Source of the DNA: Methylobacterium jeotgali
GTDB lineage: Bacteria; Pseudomonadota; Alphaproteobacteria; Rhizobiales; Beijerinckiaceae
Direction: 5' to 3'
Assembly (NCBI RefSeq): GCF_022179345.1
Contig: NZ_BPQR01000007.1
Location: 1-61,973 of the forward strand
Length of the DNA stretch: 61,973 nt
Positions within the stretch are counted from its first letter, which is position 1; every line of letters starts with the position of its first letter. The notes under the pieces were generated by a model. It was not told the DNA's origin. It did not search any database and saw only the letters and a list, made by a program, of their open reading frames with translations. The position numbers were made by a program, and so were the translations under genes. This document shows positions 17,842 to 27,066 of the stretch, one piece after another.

Positions 17842-18816
17842 ATGAGCGCCTCTCTCAACCTTCCGCTCGCCGCCGGCCTGATCGCGGTCGCCGCCGGAGC
17901 CGTCGGCTACGTGGTCCTGGTGCCGCTCCTCAGCGGCGAGCGCCGCGCCGCCCAGCGGCTCAAGGCGGTCGGCGGCACGGCGAGCGCCGCGGCCGGCCGG
18001 GTCAGCGCCACGAACCGCCGCGACCAGGTCGCCAAGACCCTGAGCGAGATCGACGCTAAGGCGAAGAGCAGCAAGGTTACCCTCGACCTCAAGATCGCCC
18101 GCGCCGGCCTGAGCTGGAGCACGAAGACCTACTATCTCGTCTCGGCCGGTCTCGGCCTCGGGCTCGGTCTCTTCTGCCTGCTTCTGACGGGCAATCCCGT
18201 GGCGGCGCTGGCGGCGCTGTTCGCGGGCGCGCTCGGGCTGCCGATGTGGATGCTGCGCTATCTGCGCCTGCGCCGGATCGAGCGCTTCACCCGGGAGCTT
18301 CCGAACGCCGTGGACGTGGTGGTGCGCGGCATCCGCACGGGCATCCCGCTCGCCGACTGCTTCCGCATCGTCTCCCGCGAGGCCGAGGAGCCGGTACGGG
18401 GCGAGTTCAAGGTGATGATGGAGACCCAGGCCATGGGTCTGTCCCTGAGCGACTGCGTGAAACGCATGGCCGAGCGCGTGCCGGTGCCGGAGGTGAACTT
18501 CTTCGCCATCGTCATCAACATCCAGCAGCAGTCCGGCGGCAACCTCTCCGAGGCGCTCTCGAACCTGTCGCGCATCCTGCGCGAGCGGAAGAAGATGGCC
18601 GGCAAGATCCAGGCGATGAGCATGGAGGCCAAGGCCTCGGGTGCCATCATCGCCTGCCTGCCCTTCTTCGTGGCCGGCATCACCTACCTGACGAGCCCGG
18701 ACTACATCTCGCTCCTCTGGACGACCGACGGCGGCAAGCTCGCGCTTCTCGGCTGCGCGGTCTGGATGAGCGTCGGCGTGTTCACGATGAAGAAGATGAT
18801 CGCCTTCGACTTCTGA
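17842..18816 (+). CDS. tadB: Tad inner-membrane platform protein TadB
   Basis: Type II secretion F-domain membrane protein of 324 residues that, with TadC, forms the inner-membrane platform engaged by CpaF. An N-terminal membrane helix (LPLAAGLIAVAAGAVGYVVL) precedes a cytoplasmic segment. A helix pair near residues 95-140 follows, then the F domain (ELPNAVDVVVRGIRTGIPLA, later NIQQQSGGNLSEALSNLSRI) and C-terminal helices. It is directly downstream of cpaF with an 8-bp spacing. Confidence 0.94.
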   Translation: MSASLNLPLAAGLIAVAAGAVGYVVLVPLLSGERRAAQRLKAVGGTASAAAGRVSATNRRDQVAKTLSEIDAKAKSSKVTLDLKIARAGLSWSTKTYYLVSAGLGLGLGLFCLLLTGNPVAALAALFAGALGLPMWMLRYLRLRRIERFTRELPNAVDVVVRGIRTGIPLADCFRIVSREAEEPVRGEFKVMMETQAMGLSLSDCVKRMAERVPVPEVNFFAIVINIQQQSGGNLSEALSNLSRILRERKKMAGKIQAMSMEAKASGAIIACLPFFVAGITYLTSPDYISLLWTTDGGKLALLGCAVWMSVGVFTMKKMIAFDF

Positions 18817-18841
18817 CGACCGGACTCGGGCGCTCCCTGCC

Positions 18842-19810
18842 ATGATCCAAGACATCTCCCAGAAGCTGCTCGACCCGCGCTTCGTCGCCACGATCCTCGC
18901 CGGCGTGGCGGCGGCGGCGACGGTCTTCGCCCTGGTCCAGCCGCTCCTCGAGCCGGACCGGCTCGCCAAGCGCATGAAGCTGGTGAGCGACGAGCGCGAG
19001 GCGATCCGCCGCCGCGAGCGCGAGCGGCTCGCCACCAAGGTCACGCTGCGCACCGAGCCGAAGGCCTACATGCGCCGGGTCGTGGAGCAGTTCGACCTCA
19101 ACCGCTGGCTCGGCACCGATACCGCCAAGCGCAAGCTCCTGATGGCCGGCTACCGCGGGGCCGGCGCCGAGACCGCGTTCCTGTTCTTCCGCATGGTGAC
19201 GCCCATCGCCGCGTTTCTCGGCGCCGTGGTCTACCTGTTCGTGCTCGAGGTGCTCGACCAGCCGACCGAGGTGCGCGCGGGGCTGTGCATCCTCGCCGCC
19301 TTCCTCGGCATCAAGGCGCCCGAGCTGTTCCTCATGAACAAGGCCAAGAAGCGCCAGGCGGAGGTCCGCCGCGCCTGGCCCGACGCCCTCGATCTCAGCC
19401 TGATCTGCGTCGAGTCGGGCATGTCCGTGGAGGGGGCCTTCAAGCGCGTCAGCCTCGAGATCACGATGCAGTCCATCGTGCTCGCCGAGGAGCTCGCCCT
19501 GATGACCGCCGAGCTCTCCTTCCTGCCCGACCGCCGGCTCGCCTACGAAAACCTCTCGAACCGCATCGGCATCGAGCCGGTGAAGGCCTGCTCGACGGCG
19601 CTGATCCAGGCCGAGCGCTACGGCACCCCGATCGGCGCGGCGCTCCGCGTCCTCGCGCAGGAGAGCCGCGACCATCGCATGACCGAGGCCGAGAAGAAGG
19701 CCGCGGCGCTGCCGCCGAAGCTCACCGTGCCCATGATCCTGTTCTTCCTGCCGGTGCTGTTCGTCGTCATCCTGACGCCCGCCATCATCCAGGTCATGCG
19801 CAGCATGTGA
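18842..19810 (+). CDS. tadC: Tad inner-membrane platform protein TadC
   Basis: Second T2SS-F-type platform protein, 322 residues. An N-terminal helix (FVATILAGVAAAATVFALVQ), a central helix pair (AFLFFRMVTPIAAFLGAVVY and beyond) and the F-domain signature AWPDALDLSLICVESGMSVE are visible. The C-terminal hairpin helix is VPMILFFLPVLFVVILTPAI. It is the last gene of the plus-strand run; the next gene is convergent, 15 bp away. Downstream pseudopilin genes (tadE/F/G) are not present here. Confidence 0.94.
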   Translation: MIQDISQKLLDPRFVATILAGVAAAATVFALVQPLLEPDRLAKRMKLVSDEREAIRRRERERLATKVTLRTEPKAYMRRVVEQFDLNRWLGTDTAKRKLLMAGYRGAGAETAFLFFRMVTPIAAFLGAVVYLFVLEVLDQPTEVRAGLCILAAFLGIKAPELFLMNKAKKRQAEVRRAWPDALDLSLICVESGMSVEGAFKRVSLEITMQSIVLAEELALMTAELSFLPDRRLAYENLSNRIGIEPVKACSTALIQAERYGTPIGAALRVLAQESRDHRMTEAEKKAAALPPKLTVPMILFFLPVLFVVILTPAIIQVMRSM

Positions 19811-19825
19811 GGACGCCGCCCCGGA

Positions 19826-21973
19826 TCACCGCGCGATCATCTCGCGGATCCGTGTGGCCAGGGCGTCGACGGCGAAGGGCTTCGTCAGGACGGCCATGCC
19901 CGGTTCGAGCTGGCCGTTGGTGAGCAGGGCGTTCTCGGCGTAGCCGGTGATGAACAGCACCTTGAGGTCGGGCCGCGTCGCCCGCGCCGCGTCCGCCATC
20001 TGGCGGCCGTTCAGGCCGCCCGGCAGCCCGACGTCGGTGACGAGGAGGTCGATGCGCGCGCCGGACTGGAGGACCCTGAGCCCGCCGGCCGCGTCGGCCG
20101 CCTCCACGGCGGTGTAGCCGAGCTCGCCCAGCACGTCCGTCACCAGCATGCGCACGCTGGGCTCGTCGTCCACGACCAGCACCGTCTCGCCGGCCCCGGC
20201 GACCGGCAGCAGGCCGCCCCGCGGGAGCGCCTCGTCCCGCGCCGCCTCGCCCTGGTGGCGCGGCAGGTAGACGCTGACCGTCGTGCCCTCGCCCACCGTG
20301 GAGTGGATGCGCACCTGCCCGCCCGACTGCTTGGCGAAGCCGTAGATCATCGAGAGGCCGAGCCCGGTGCCCTGGCCGAGGGGCTTCGTGGTGAAGAACG
20401 GGTCGAAGGCCTTGGCGATCACCTCCGGCGGCATGCCGGTGCCGGTGTCCGACACGCTGAGCGACAGGTACTCGCCCTCCGGCATGTCCTGACGCCGGGC
20501 CACCTGCGCGTCGATCCAGCGGTTGGAGGTCTCGATGACGATGCGGCCGCCTTCCGGCATGGCGTCGCGGGCGTTGATGCAGAGGTTGAGCAGTGCGTTC
20601 TCGAGCTGCGAGGGATCGACCAGCGCGGGCCACAGGCCGGCGAGACCCACTGTCTGCACCTGCACGCTCGGGCCGACGGTGCGCTGGATCAGGTCCAGCA
20701 TGCCCTCGACGAGGGCGTTCACGTTGGTCGGCTTCGGGGCCAGCGTCTGCCGGCGGGAGAAGGCCAGCAGGCGGTGGGTCAGCGCCGCCGCCCGGCGCGC
20801 GGCGCCCTGCGCGGCCGTCATGTAGCGCTCGATGTCGTTGATCCGGCCCTGGCTCAGGCGGGTCTGGATCAGCTCCAGGCTGCCGGAGATGCCCGCGAGC
20901 AGGTTGTTGAAGTCGTGGGCCAGGCCGCCGGTGAGCTGACCGACCGCCTCCATCTTCTGCGACTGGCGGAGCTGCTCCTCGGCGTTCATCAGCTCCGCCG
21001 TGCGTTCGCCGACCCGCTGCTCCAGGGTGTCGGTCAGCGCGCGTAGCTGGGCGTTGGCCCGATCGCGCTCCTGCTCGACGGCGCGCCGCTCCTCGACGTC
21101 GAGGACGACGCCGGGAAAGCTCAGGGGCGTCCCGTCCGGCCCGTGATCGACGCGCCCGTTGGCCTCGATCCAGTAGTAGCGTCCATCCGCCCGGCGCACC
21201 CGGTACTGGTGGGCGTAGGCGCCCCCTCGGGCGATGACCTCCGCGATGGCCGCGGCGAGCCCCTCTCGGTCGTCCGGGTGAACGGTGGCGACGATCTGCG
21301 CGAGCGGGATGCCTTCGCGGCCGAGGGCCGGATCGAGCCCGAAGCTGCGGGCGAAGCCCTCGTCGACCGTGAACCGGTCCGTGGGCAGGTCCCAGTGCCA
21401 CGTGCCGATGATCGCCCCGGCGGCGAGCGCCAGCTGCACGCGCTCGATGTTGGCGCGGGCGAGCGCCTCGCTGGCGCGCAGGCGGTCCTCCGCCTCGCGG
21501 CGCGCGGTCACGTCGTTGAAGATGATGGCGATCTGCCGGTCGGCGGGGTCGCCGACGGGGACCGCCCGCACGTCGAACCAGCGCGCGAACGCCTTGGCGT
21601 AGCTCTCGAAGGTCGTCGGCTCCCGGGTCTTGGCGACCCGCCCGTAGGTCTCGAACCAGAATCGCTCGAGGTCGGGCGCGAACTCGGTGACCCACTTGCC
21701 GCGCAGGTTGACGCCCGCCTCCCGCTCGAAGGCGGGGTTGGCCTCCAGGAAGCGGTAATCCACCGGCCGATCGTCGGCGTCGAACTTGACCTGGACGATG
21801 GCGAAGGCCGCATCGACCGTCTCCAGGATCGTCCGGAAGCGCCCCTCGCTCACGCGCAGCCGTGCGACCTCGGCCTCAAGCGCCTCGCGGGAAAGGGATT
21901 TCACAGCACGACCCGACACGAACGGCACTTTCCTCTCGGCCGCCGCCTTACCTGCGGGAGCCGCGGCGAACAA
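19826..21973 (-). CDS. Hybrid sensor histidine kinase, PAS-PAS-HisKA-HATPase-REC
   Basis: Soluble two-component hybrid kinase of up to 715 residues. PAS 1 covers about 43-160 and ends IFNDVTARREAEDRL. PAS 2 covers about 180-300 and contains VHPDDREGLAAAIAEVIARG. A coiled segment leads to HisKA, with the phospho-His in GGLAHDFNNLLAGI (His353). HATPase_c has N-box ENALLNLCINARDAM and GQGTGLGLSMIYGF. The C-terminal receiver has LLVTDVGLPGG with the phospho-Asp. No transmembrane helix is seen. A GTG at 21904 (VKSLSREALEAEV) is an alternative start. It splits tadC from the TadD-like gene; a role in pilus control is only positional. Confidence 0.9.
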   Translation of the reverse strand: MFAAAPAGKAAAERKVPFVSGRAVKSLSREALEAEVARLRVSEGRFRTILETVDAAFAIVQVKFDADDRPVDYRFLEANPAFEREAGVNLRGKWVTEFAPDLERFWFETYGRVAKTREPTTFESYAKAFARWFDVRAVPVGDPADRQIAIIFNDVTARREAEDRLRASEALARANIERVQLALAAGAIIGTWHWDLPTDRFTVDEGFARSFGLDPALGREGIPLAQIVATVHPDDREGLAAAIAEVIARGGAYAHQYRVRRADGRYYWIEANGRVDHGPDGTPLSFPGVVLDVEERRAVEQERDRANAQLRALTDTLEQRVGERTAELMNAEEQLRQSQKMEAVGQLTGGLAHDFNNLLAGISGSLELIQTRLSQGRINDIERYMTAAQGAARRAAALTHRLLAFSRRQTLAPKPTNVNALVEGMLDLIQRTVGPSVQVQTVGLAGLWPALVDPSQLENALLNLCINARDAMPEGGRIVIETSNRWIDAQVARRQDMPEGEYLSLSVSDTGTGMPPEVIAKAFDPFFTTKPLGQGTGLGLSMIYGFAKQSGGQVRIHSTVGEGTTVSVYLPRHQGEAARDEALPRGGLLPVAGAGETVLVVDDEPSVRMLVTDVLGELGYTAVEAADAAGGLRVLQSGARIDLLVTDVGLPGGLNGRQMADAARATRPDLKVLFITGYAENALLTNGQLEPGMAVLTKPFAVDALATRIREMIAR

Positions 21974-22204
21974 CCGCAGCGGCGATGCGGCGGTTCAGTT
22001 CTCCGCATCGATCGGAACGACCCTGCCGAGGGGCGTGGCGTGCACGGCGCGTCGGCTGCGGTCGCGGGCGGCGACGGCACCGGCCATGCGAGCCGGGCGC
22101 CCGCGAGCGCACGATGCGAGTCCACCCACGCAGGCCGCGCCTCGCGCCGGTCTCTCGTGCGGCGCCGCGCTCGTAATCGGCCGCCGTCGCTTTCGGAGGC
22201 CGGA

Positions 22205-23062
22205 TCAGCCGCGCGAGGCGGGCGAGCCCCGGTCGGTCGCCTTGCGGCCGGGCTGGGCCTGGAGCCGGCGCAGGGCGGCGCCGTTGGCGGCGGCGTCCTC
22301 GGGCGAGAGGTCCCGCTGGAGCGCGACCTCCGCCTCGGGTACCCGGCCCTTCAGGCCGAGCACCAGGGCGAGGTTCTGGCGGACGCGCCCGTCGGCGTTG
22401 GGCTGCGCGGCGGCCCGGCGCAGCACCTCCTCGGCGCGGTCGAGCTGGCGGCTCAGCGCGTAGGACAGGCCGAGGTTCGACAGGATGGTCGGCTCGTCCG
22501 GGTTGATCCGCAGCGCGGCCTCGTAGAACCCCTGGGCGCGGGTGTGATCGCCGGTCTGGTCGGCCACGGCGCCCTGGGCCGAGAGCACCCGCCAGTCGGG
22601 CTGGGCGGGGGTGTGGGCGTTCTGGAGCACGTCGGCCGCCTCCTGGAAGCGGCCGGCCTCCGCCAGCGACTTGCCGTAGGCGGCGAGCACGGCCTTGTCC
22701 TTGGGGCTGCGCAGGGCTGCCTGCTGGAGCACCGCCACCGCCTGGGGGCGCTGGTCCGTGGCGCGCAGCGCCTGGGCGTAGCGCATGGCGAGGCCGAGAT
22801 CGTTCGGGTCCTCGTTGTACTTGGCGGCCATCGCCTCGACGTCCCGGCGCGTCACCGTGCGCGCCTCGCTGCCGCCGCTGCTGCGGCCGAGGCCCAGCGA
22901 TGTGAAGGTCGTCGCGATGGAGCCCGTGGTCTCCGGCGAGCGGGACTGGCAGGCGGCGGCACCGGCGGCCACGAGGGCGGCGGCCGCGAGGCGCGTCGCG
23001 GAACGCAAGCCCTGCCGCCCGACCCTGCCGAGGACGCTCGAACCCGCCGCGCGCATCGTCAC
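22205..23062 (-). CDS. TadD-like TPR pilus lipoprotein
   Basis: Predicted pilotin-like lipoprotein of 285 residues. The N-terminal signal leads to the lipobox AAGAAAC (Cys about residue 38). Tetratricopeptide-type repeats run from about residue 85 to 245, for example YAQALRATDQRPQAVAVLQQ, VLAAYGKSLAEAGRFQEAAD and TILSNLGLSYALSRQLDRAE. Tad clusters usually encode such a protein (TadD) for secretin assembly; here it is on the opposite strand, separated from tadC by the hybrid kinase. A CtrA-like site lies 65-79 bp upstream. Confidence 0.85.
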   Translation of the reverse strand: MTMRAAGSSVLGRVGRQGLRSATRLAAAALVAAGAAACQSRSPETTGSIATTFTSLGLGRSSGGSEARTVTRRDVEAMAAKYNEDPNDLGLAMRYAQALRATDQRPQAVAVLQQAALRSPKDKAVLAAYGKSLAEAGRFQEAADVLQNAHTPAQPDWRVLSAQGAVADQTGDHTRAQGFYEAALRINPDEPTILSNLGLSYALSRQLDRAEEVLRRAAAQPNADGRVRQNLALVLGLKGRVPEAEVALQRDLSPEDAAANGAALRRLQAQPGRKATDRGSPASRG

Positions 23063-23126
23063 CGCTCCGTCATCCCATGCCGGCGCGGCCTCCCGCTCCC
23101 GACCCTCGGGTGATAGACCGTTAACC

Positions 23127-23141
23127 CTAACCTACCGTTAA
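23127..23141 (-). promoter_or_regulatory. CtrA-like site upstream of the TadD-like gene
   Basis: On the minus strand TTAA-CGGTAGG-TTAG, one mismatch from TTAA-N7-TTAA, followed two bases later by another TTAA (23124-23121). It lies in the 107-bp divergent gap between the TadD-like and aminopeptidase genes. CtrA binding is inferred. Confidence 0.35.
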
Positions 23142-23169
23142 GACCTCCCTTTCGAGCCGCACCGCCCGC

Positions 23170-24558
23170 ATGAGCGACAGCATCCCCGACCTCCTGCCCG
23201 CCGGCTCGCCGGCCGTTCCCGTCCGCTGCGTCTCGACGGGGGACTGGCCCTCGGTCGAGGCATCGCTGCCGGCGAGCCAGCGGGCCTTCGCGGCGGCGAG
23301 CGGTTTCGCGCCGAAGGCCGGCCGCCTCGCCCTGCTGCCGGACGCAGAGGGTGGTCTCGCGCGGGTGCTGTTCGGCCTCGGCGACACGGACGCGCGGGGC
23401 TACGACCGCTTCCTGACCGGCAAGCTGCCGGGCCTGCTGCCGGCGGGCGACTACGCCCTGGAGCCCGAGGGGATCGACGCCGCCGAGGCCGCCCTTGCCT
23501 GGCTGCTCGGCAGCTACCGCTTCGATCGCTACCGGACGGCGCCTCAGAAGCGCGCCCGTCTCGCGGTCCCGGACGGCGTGGATGTGGAGGCGCTGTCGCG
23601 GATCGCCCGCGCCGTGGCGCTCGGGCGCGACCTCGTGAACACGCCGGCGAACGACCTCGGGCCGGCCGAGATCGCGCAGGCCGCCCGCGACCTCGCCGCG
23701 CGGCACGGCGCGGCGTTCACCCTGATCGAGGGGGAAGTGCTCGCCCGCGACTTCCCCCTTGTGCAGGCGGTCGGCGCCGCCTCGACCCGCGCGCCGCGCC
23801 TCGTCGACCTGCGTTGGGGGCCTTCGGGCGCGCCCCGCGTCACGCTCGTCGGCAAGGGCGTCGCCTTCGACACCGGCGGCCTCGACATCAAGCCCTCGGC
23901 GGGCATGCTCCTGATGAAGAAGGACATGGGCGGGGCCGCTGCCGCGCTCGCCGCCGCCGACATGGTGATGGGCTCGAACCTTCCCGTGTGCCTGCGGCTG
24001 ATCGTGCCGGCGGTGGAGAACGCGGTCTCCGGCAACGCCTTCCGCCCCGGCGACGTGCTGCGCAGCCGGGCGGGCCTCAGCGTCGAGATCGGCAACACCG
24101 ACGCCGAGGGACGCCTGATCCTCGCCGACGCCCTCGCCCTGGCCGACGCCGAGGCGCCGGACCTACTGATCGACTTCGCGACGCTCACCGGGGCCGCCCG
24201 CGTGGCGCTCGGCCCCGACCTGCCGGCCTTCTTCACCGAGGACGACGGGCTCGCCGCCGAGATCGCCGCGGCCGGCGACCAGGTGCGCGATCCGGTCTGG
24301 CGGATGCCGCTGCACGCGCCCTACGCGGGGCTGCTCGATTCGAAGGTCGCCGACATCAACAACGTCTCGGGCGGACCCTTCGCGGGGGCGATCACCGCCG
24401 CGCTGTTCCTGCGCCGCTTCGCCCCGGCCGCGAAGGCGCATGTCCATTTCGATCTCTACGGATGGAACCCGTCGACCAAGCCCGGCCGGCCGGAGGGCGG
24501 CGAGGTCCAGACCGCGCGGCTGGTCCACGCGCTACTCGCCGCGCGCTACCGCGCCTAA
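23170..24558 (+). CDS. Leucyl aminopeptidase family protein (M17)
   Basis: Di-zinc cytosolic aminopeptidase, 462 residues, in the shorter PepB/M17 branch. The metal and active-site motifs are KGVAFDTGGLDIKPSAGMLL, KKDMGGAAAALAAADMV and the diagnostic NTDAEGRLILADALALAD. The N-terminal regulatory domain is less conserved, as usual. It is divergent from the TadD-like gene and convergent with hemC, its stop only 3 bp from the hemC stop. Confidence 0.93.
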   Translation: MSDSIPDLLPAGSPAVPVRCVSTGDWPSVEASLPASQRAFAAASGFAPKAGRLALLPDAEGGLARVLFGLGDTDARGYDRFLTGKLPGLLPAGDYALEPEGIDAAEAALAWLLGSYRFDRYRTAPQKRARLAVPDGVDVEALSRIARAVALGRDLVNTPANDLGPAEIAQAARDLAARHGAAFTLIEGEVLARDFPLVQAVGAASTRAPRLVDLRWGPSGAPRVTLVGKGVAFDTGGLDIKPSAGMLLMKKDMGGAAAALAAADMVMGSNLPVCLRLIVPAVENAVSGNAFRPGDVLRSRAGLSVEIGNTDAEGRLILADALALADAEAPDLLIDFATLTGAARVALGPDLPAFFTEDDGLAAEIAAAGDQVRDPVWRMPLHAPYAGLLDSKVADINNVSGGPFAGAITAALFLRRFAPAAKAHVHFDLYGWNPSTKPGRPEGGEVQTARLVHALLAARYRA

Positions 24559-24561
24559 GAC

Positions 24562-25497
24562 CTACTGGAGCCTGTCGCGGTAGGTGTCGCCGGCGGCGGC
24601 CTTCAGCTCCGCCCCGGCCTCCCGGCCGATCCGCTCGGCATCCGCCACCGGGCCGGAGCGCGAGGCCGCCCAGTGGCGGCTGCCGTCGGGCAGGAACAGC
24701 AGCCCGTCGAGGCTGAGCCGGTCGCCCTCGATGCGGGCGAGCGCGGCGATCGGCGTGCGGCAGGAGCCGTCGAGCTCGGCGAGAAGCGCCCGCTCGGCGC
24801 CGACCGCGATCGTGGTCGTCGCGCAGGCGACGGCGGCGAGCAGATCGCGGATCGCCTCGTCGTCCTCCCGGCACTCGATGCCGAGCGCGCCCTGCGCCAC
24901 CGCCGGCAGCATCTCGTCGACGGAGAGCACCGAGCGGGCGACGTCCTCCATGCCGAGGCGCTGGAGGCCGGCGAGCGCCAGCAGCGTCGCGTCGCACTCG
25001 CCGGCCTCAAGCTTGCGCATCCGGGTGTTGGCGTTGCCGCGAAGCGGCACGATGCGCAGGTCCGGCCGGCGCATCAGCACCTGCGCGCCCCGCCGCAGGG
25101 ACGAGGTCCCGACCCGCGCCCCCTCCGGCAGGTCGTCGAAGCCGTCGGCATCGCGGGCGAGGAAGGCGTCGCGGGGATCGTCGCGCTCCAGGATGGAGGC
25201 GATGACGAGGCCGTCGGGCAACCAGGTCTCCACGTCCTTCATGGAATGGACGGCGACGTCGATCTCGTCGGCGAAGAGCGCCTGCTCCAGTTCCTTGGTG
25301 AACAGGCCCTTGCCGCCGATCTCGGAGAGGGGCCGGTCGAGCACCCGGTCGGCCACGGTGGTGACGACGACGATCTCGGTCTCGAGCCCCGGATGGGCGG
25401 CGACGATGCGGTCGCGGACCATGCCGGTCTGCGCCAGCGCCATCGGGCTGCCGCGGGTGCCGATGCGCAGAACGCGGTCGAAGGGGCGCTGGCTCAT
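24562..25497 (-). CDS. hemC: Hydroxymethylbilane synthase (porphobilinogen deaminase)
   Basis: Heme/tetrapyrrole pathway enzyme that polymerises four porphobilinogens. It has 311 residues from the ATG at 25497 (MSQRPFDRVLRIGTRGSPMA). The catalytic Asp is in FADEIDVAVHSMKDV (Asp80). The dipyrromethane cofactor Cys is in ELDGSCRTPIAALA (Cys246). Arg-rich substrate-binding motifs GTSSLRRGAQV and LRGNANTRMRKLE are intact. The 14 residues upstream of this ATG are open but not conserved. hemD does not follow. Confidence 0.96.
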   Translation of the reverse strand: MSQRPFDRVLRIGTRGSPMALAQTGMVRDRIVAAHPGLETEIVVVTTVADRVLDRPLSEIGGKGLFTKELEQALFADEIDVAVHSMKDVETWLPDGLVIASILERDDPRDAFLARDADGFDDLPEGARVGTSSLRRGAQVLMRRPDLRIVPLRGNANTRMRKLEAGECDATLLALAGLQRLGMEDVARSVLSVDEMLPAVAQGALGIECREDDEAIRDLLAAVACATTTIAVGAERALLAELDGSCRTPIAALARIEGDRLSLDGLLFLPDGSRHWAASRSGPVADAERIGREAGAELKAAAGDTYRDRLQ

Positions 25498-25611
25498 GCG
25501 GTGCTTCTCTCCCGCCGCGGCCCCTGGCGGCGCGGACACCGCCAGTCATCGCGGCCCGCCCCGGCGGTCGTCAACTGCGGGAGGCGTCGGGCATGGGGAC
25601 CGTTCGGAGGC

Positions 25612-25911
25612 TCAGAACGCCTTGAGCGCCTGCGTGGTGTGCTCGACCTGGGGCGGCCCCTCGAAGGTGTCGGAGACCAGCGCCCGGTAGTCCTTCCAGG
25701 GCTGCGAGCCGGTGAAGTCCTTGGTGTGGGCCTCCAGCGTCTCCCACTCGATCAGCAGGCGGTAGCGCTGCGGCTTCTCCACGGAGCGGCGAACCTCGAA
25801 GCTTCGGCAGCCCGCGGCGGCCCGGAAGATCTCGGCAGCCTTGGCGATACCTGCCTCGAAGTCGGCCTCCCGGCCTTCCTTCACGTCGATCTGCGCGATC
25901 TCGAGGATCAT
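25612..25911 (-). CDS. ABM-domain (antibiotic biosynthesis monooxygenase-like) protein
   Basis: Small dimeric alpha/beta-barrel protein of 99 residues. It shows the ABM pattern: MILEIAQIDVKEGREADFEA, a central GCRSFEVRRSVEKPQRYRLL, and WETLEAHTKDFTGSQPWKDY. Members include quinol monooxygenases and heme-degrading enzymes, but many have no known activity, and no catalytic residue is decisive here. It lies 28 bp downstream of the Kdo-hydroxylase-like gene on the same strand, so the two may be co-transcribed. Confidence 0.82.
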   Translation of the reverse strand: MILEIAQIDVKEGREADFEAGIAKAAEIFRAAAGCRSFEVRRSVEKPQRYRLLIEWETLEAHTKDFTGSQPWKDYRALVSDTFEGPPQVEHTTQALKAF

Positions 25912-25939
25912 CGTCGGTGTCCCTGGCGTGTCTGGAGGG

Positions 25940-26821
25940 TCAGCGGAGCGGGCGTCCGAGCTTCTGCGCGAGGATGCGCTGCGGGCTCGTCTCCGGCCGC
26001 GCCTGGGCGGCGACGGGGAGGTAGGCGGTCTGCTCCAGCATGTAGCGGCCGCCCATGGCCCCGTGCATGACGAGGTCGGAGAAGGTCACCCAGGTCTGGC
26101 CCGGCTCGAAGCGCACGTCGGCCTGCGGCGCGCTCGCCTGGTAGTCCAGGTCCTGCTTCAGCGCGTCGTGCAGGTGGAGCATGAGGTGGTCGTACTCCGA
26201 GCGCCGGCTCTTGGTGATGCGCAGGCCGGCGAGAAGCCGCGCCGAGAGCGGCGAGTAGCCCGGCAGCTTCGGCAGGAACTTCTCCGCCATCGAGCCAAAA
26301 TCCTCGCCGACCCGCCACAGGCGCGGCTGGCCGCTCGGGTTGATGTTGCGGAAGATGCGCAGGATGCGCTTCTCGCCGATCGGGTTCGAGGGGAAGGCGT
26401 CGACGTGCAGCCGCGTGTCGTCGCGCCGCCAGCTCAGCTTGCGCTGGTCGACCTCGAAGGGGCGGTAGGAGGTGCCCGCGAGGCTGAGCTTGCCGGCATA
26501 GGCCGGCAGGTAGCGTTCCACGAGCTCGCCCGAGAAGCGCCGGTAGCGGATGAGAAGCTGGCGCAGGGCCTCCTTCTCCTCCTCGGTGCCGGCGGCCCCG
26601 CGCAGCTCCGCGGCCTCGCCGCGGATGTTGACGTTCTTGGCCTTGCCGTCGGCGAAGGGGCGCTCGACGAAGCGCGTCTCGAAATCCGAGAACGGGAAGT
26701 CGAGGTCGGGGAACACGAGGACCGCGCCGCCCTCCAGCGCCTCGACCAGCGAGCCGTCGCTGGGATGCGCGTCGGCGAAGACGGTGACGATCGGGCTGAT
26801 CATGGAGGCGCCTCCGGCCAC
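25940..26821 (-). CDS. Kdo hydroxylase-family Fe(II)/2-oxoglutarate dioxygenase
   Basis: Resembles KdoO, which 3-hydroxylates the Kdo sugar of lipid A to give Ko. It has 293 residues; an in-frame ATG at 26803 (MISPIVTVFADAHP) is an alternative start. The metal triad is readable: H-x-D in RRDDTRLHVDAFPSNP (His139, Asp141) and His253 in SDLVMHGAMGG. Family blocks KRILRIFRNINPSGQPRLWR and KSRRSEYDHLMLHLHDALK are present. If correct, the organism can modify its inner-core LPS. The assignment rests on remembered family motifs. Confidence 0.75.
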   Translation of the reverse strand: MAGGASMISPIVTVFADAHPSDGSLVEALEGGAVLVFPDLDFPFSDFETRFVERPFADGKAKNVNIRGEAAELRGAAGTEEEKEALRQLLIRYRRFSGELVERYLPAYAGKLSLAGTSYRPFEVDQRKLSWRRDDTRLHVDAFPSNPIGEKRILRIFRNINPSGQPRLWRVGEDFGSMAEKFLPKLPGYSPLSARLLAGLRITKSRRSEYDHLMLHLHDALKQDLDYQASAPQADVRFEPGQTWVTFSDLVMHGAMGGRYMLEQTAYLPVAAQARPETSPQRILAQKLGRPLR

Positions 26822-27066
26822 GCGGCGGAAGGCATCTGCCGGGGCGGAGCGGGTTTAGCGGGGGCGTCCCGCCCTGCCAAGGGGCGGCGCGGTCTCGTCC
26901 GGCGCCGCCATCGCCCTGACGGGGCATGCTTTTTCAGGTGGATGGCGGGCGCTGGGCGCTTGAATCCGGGCGGTGGAAGGCAGACCTTCGGTCCGGACCC
27001 GCGAAACCCCGCGGCCGCGCTCACGGTTGCGCTTCAGGGGCCCTCCCCGCCGGCGAGGACAGAGCC

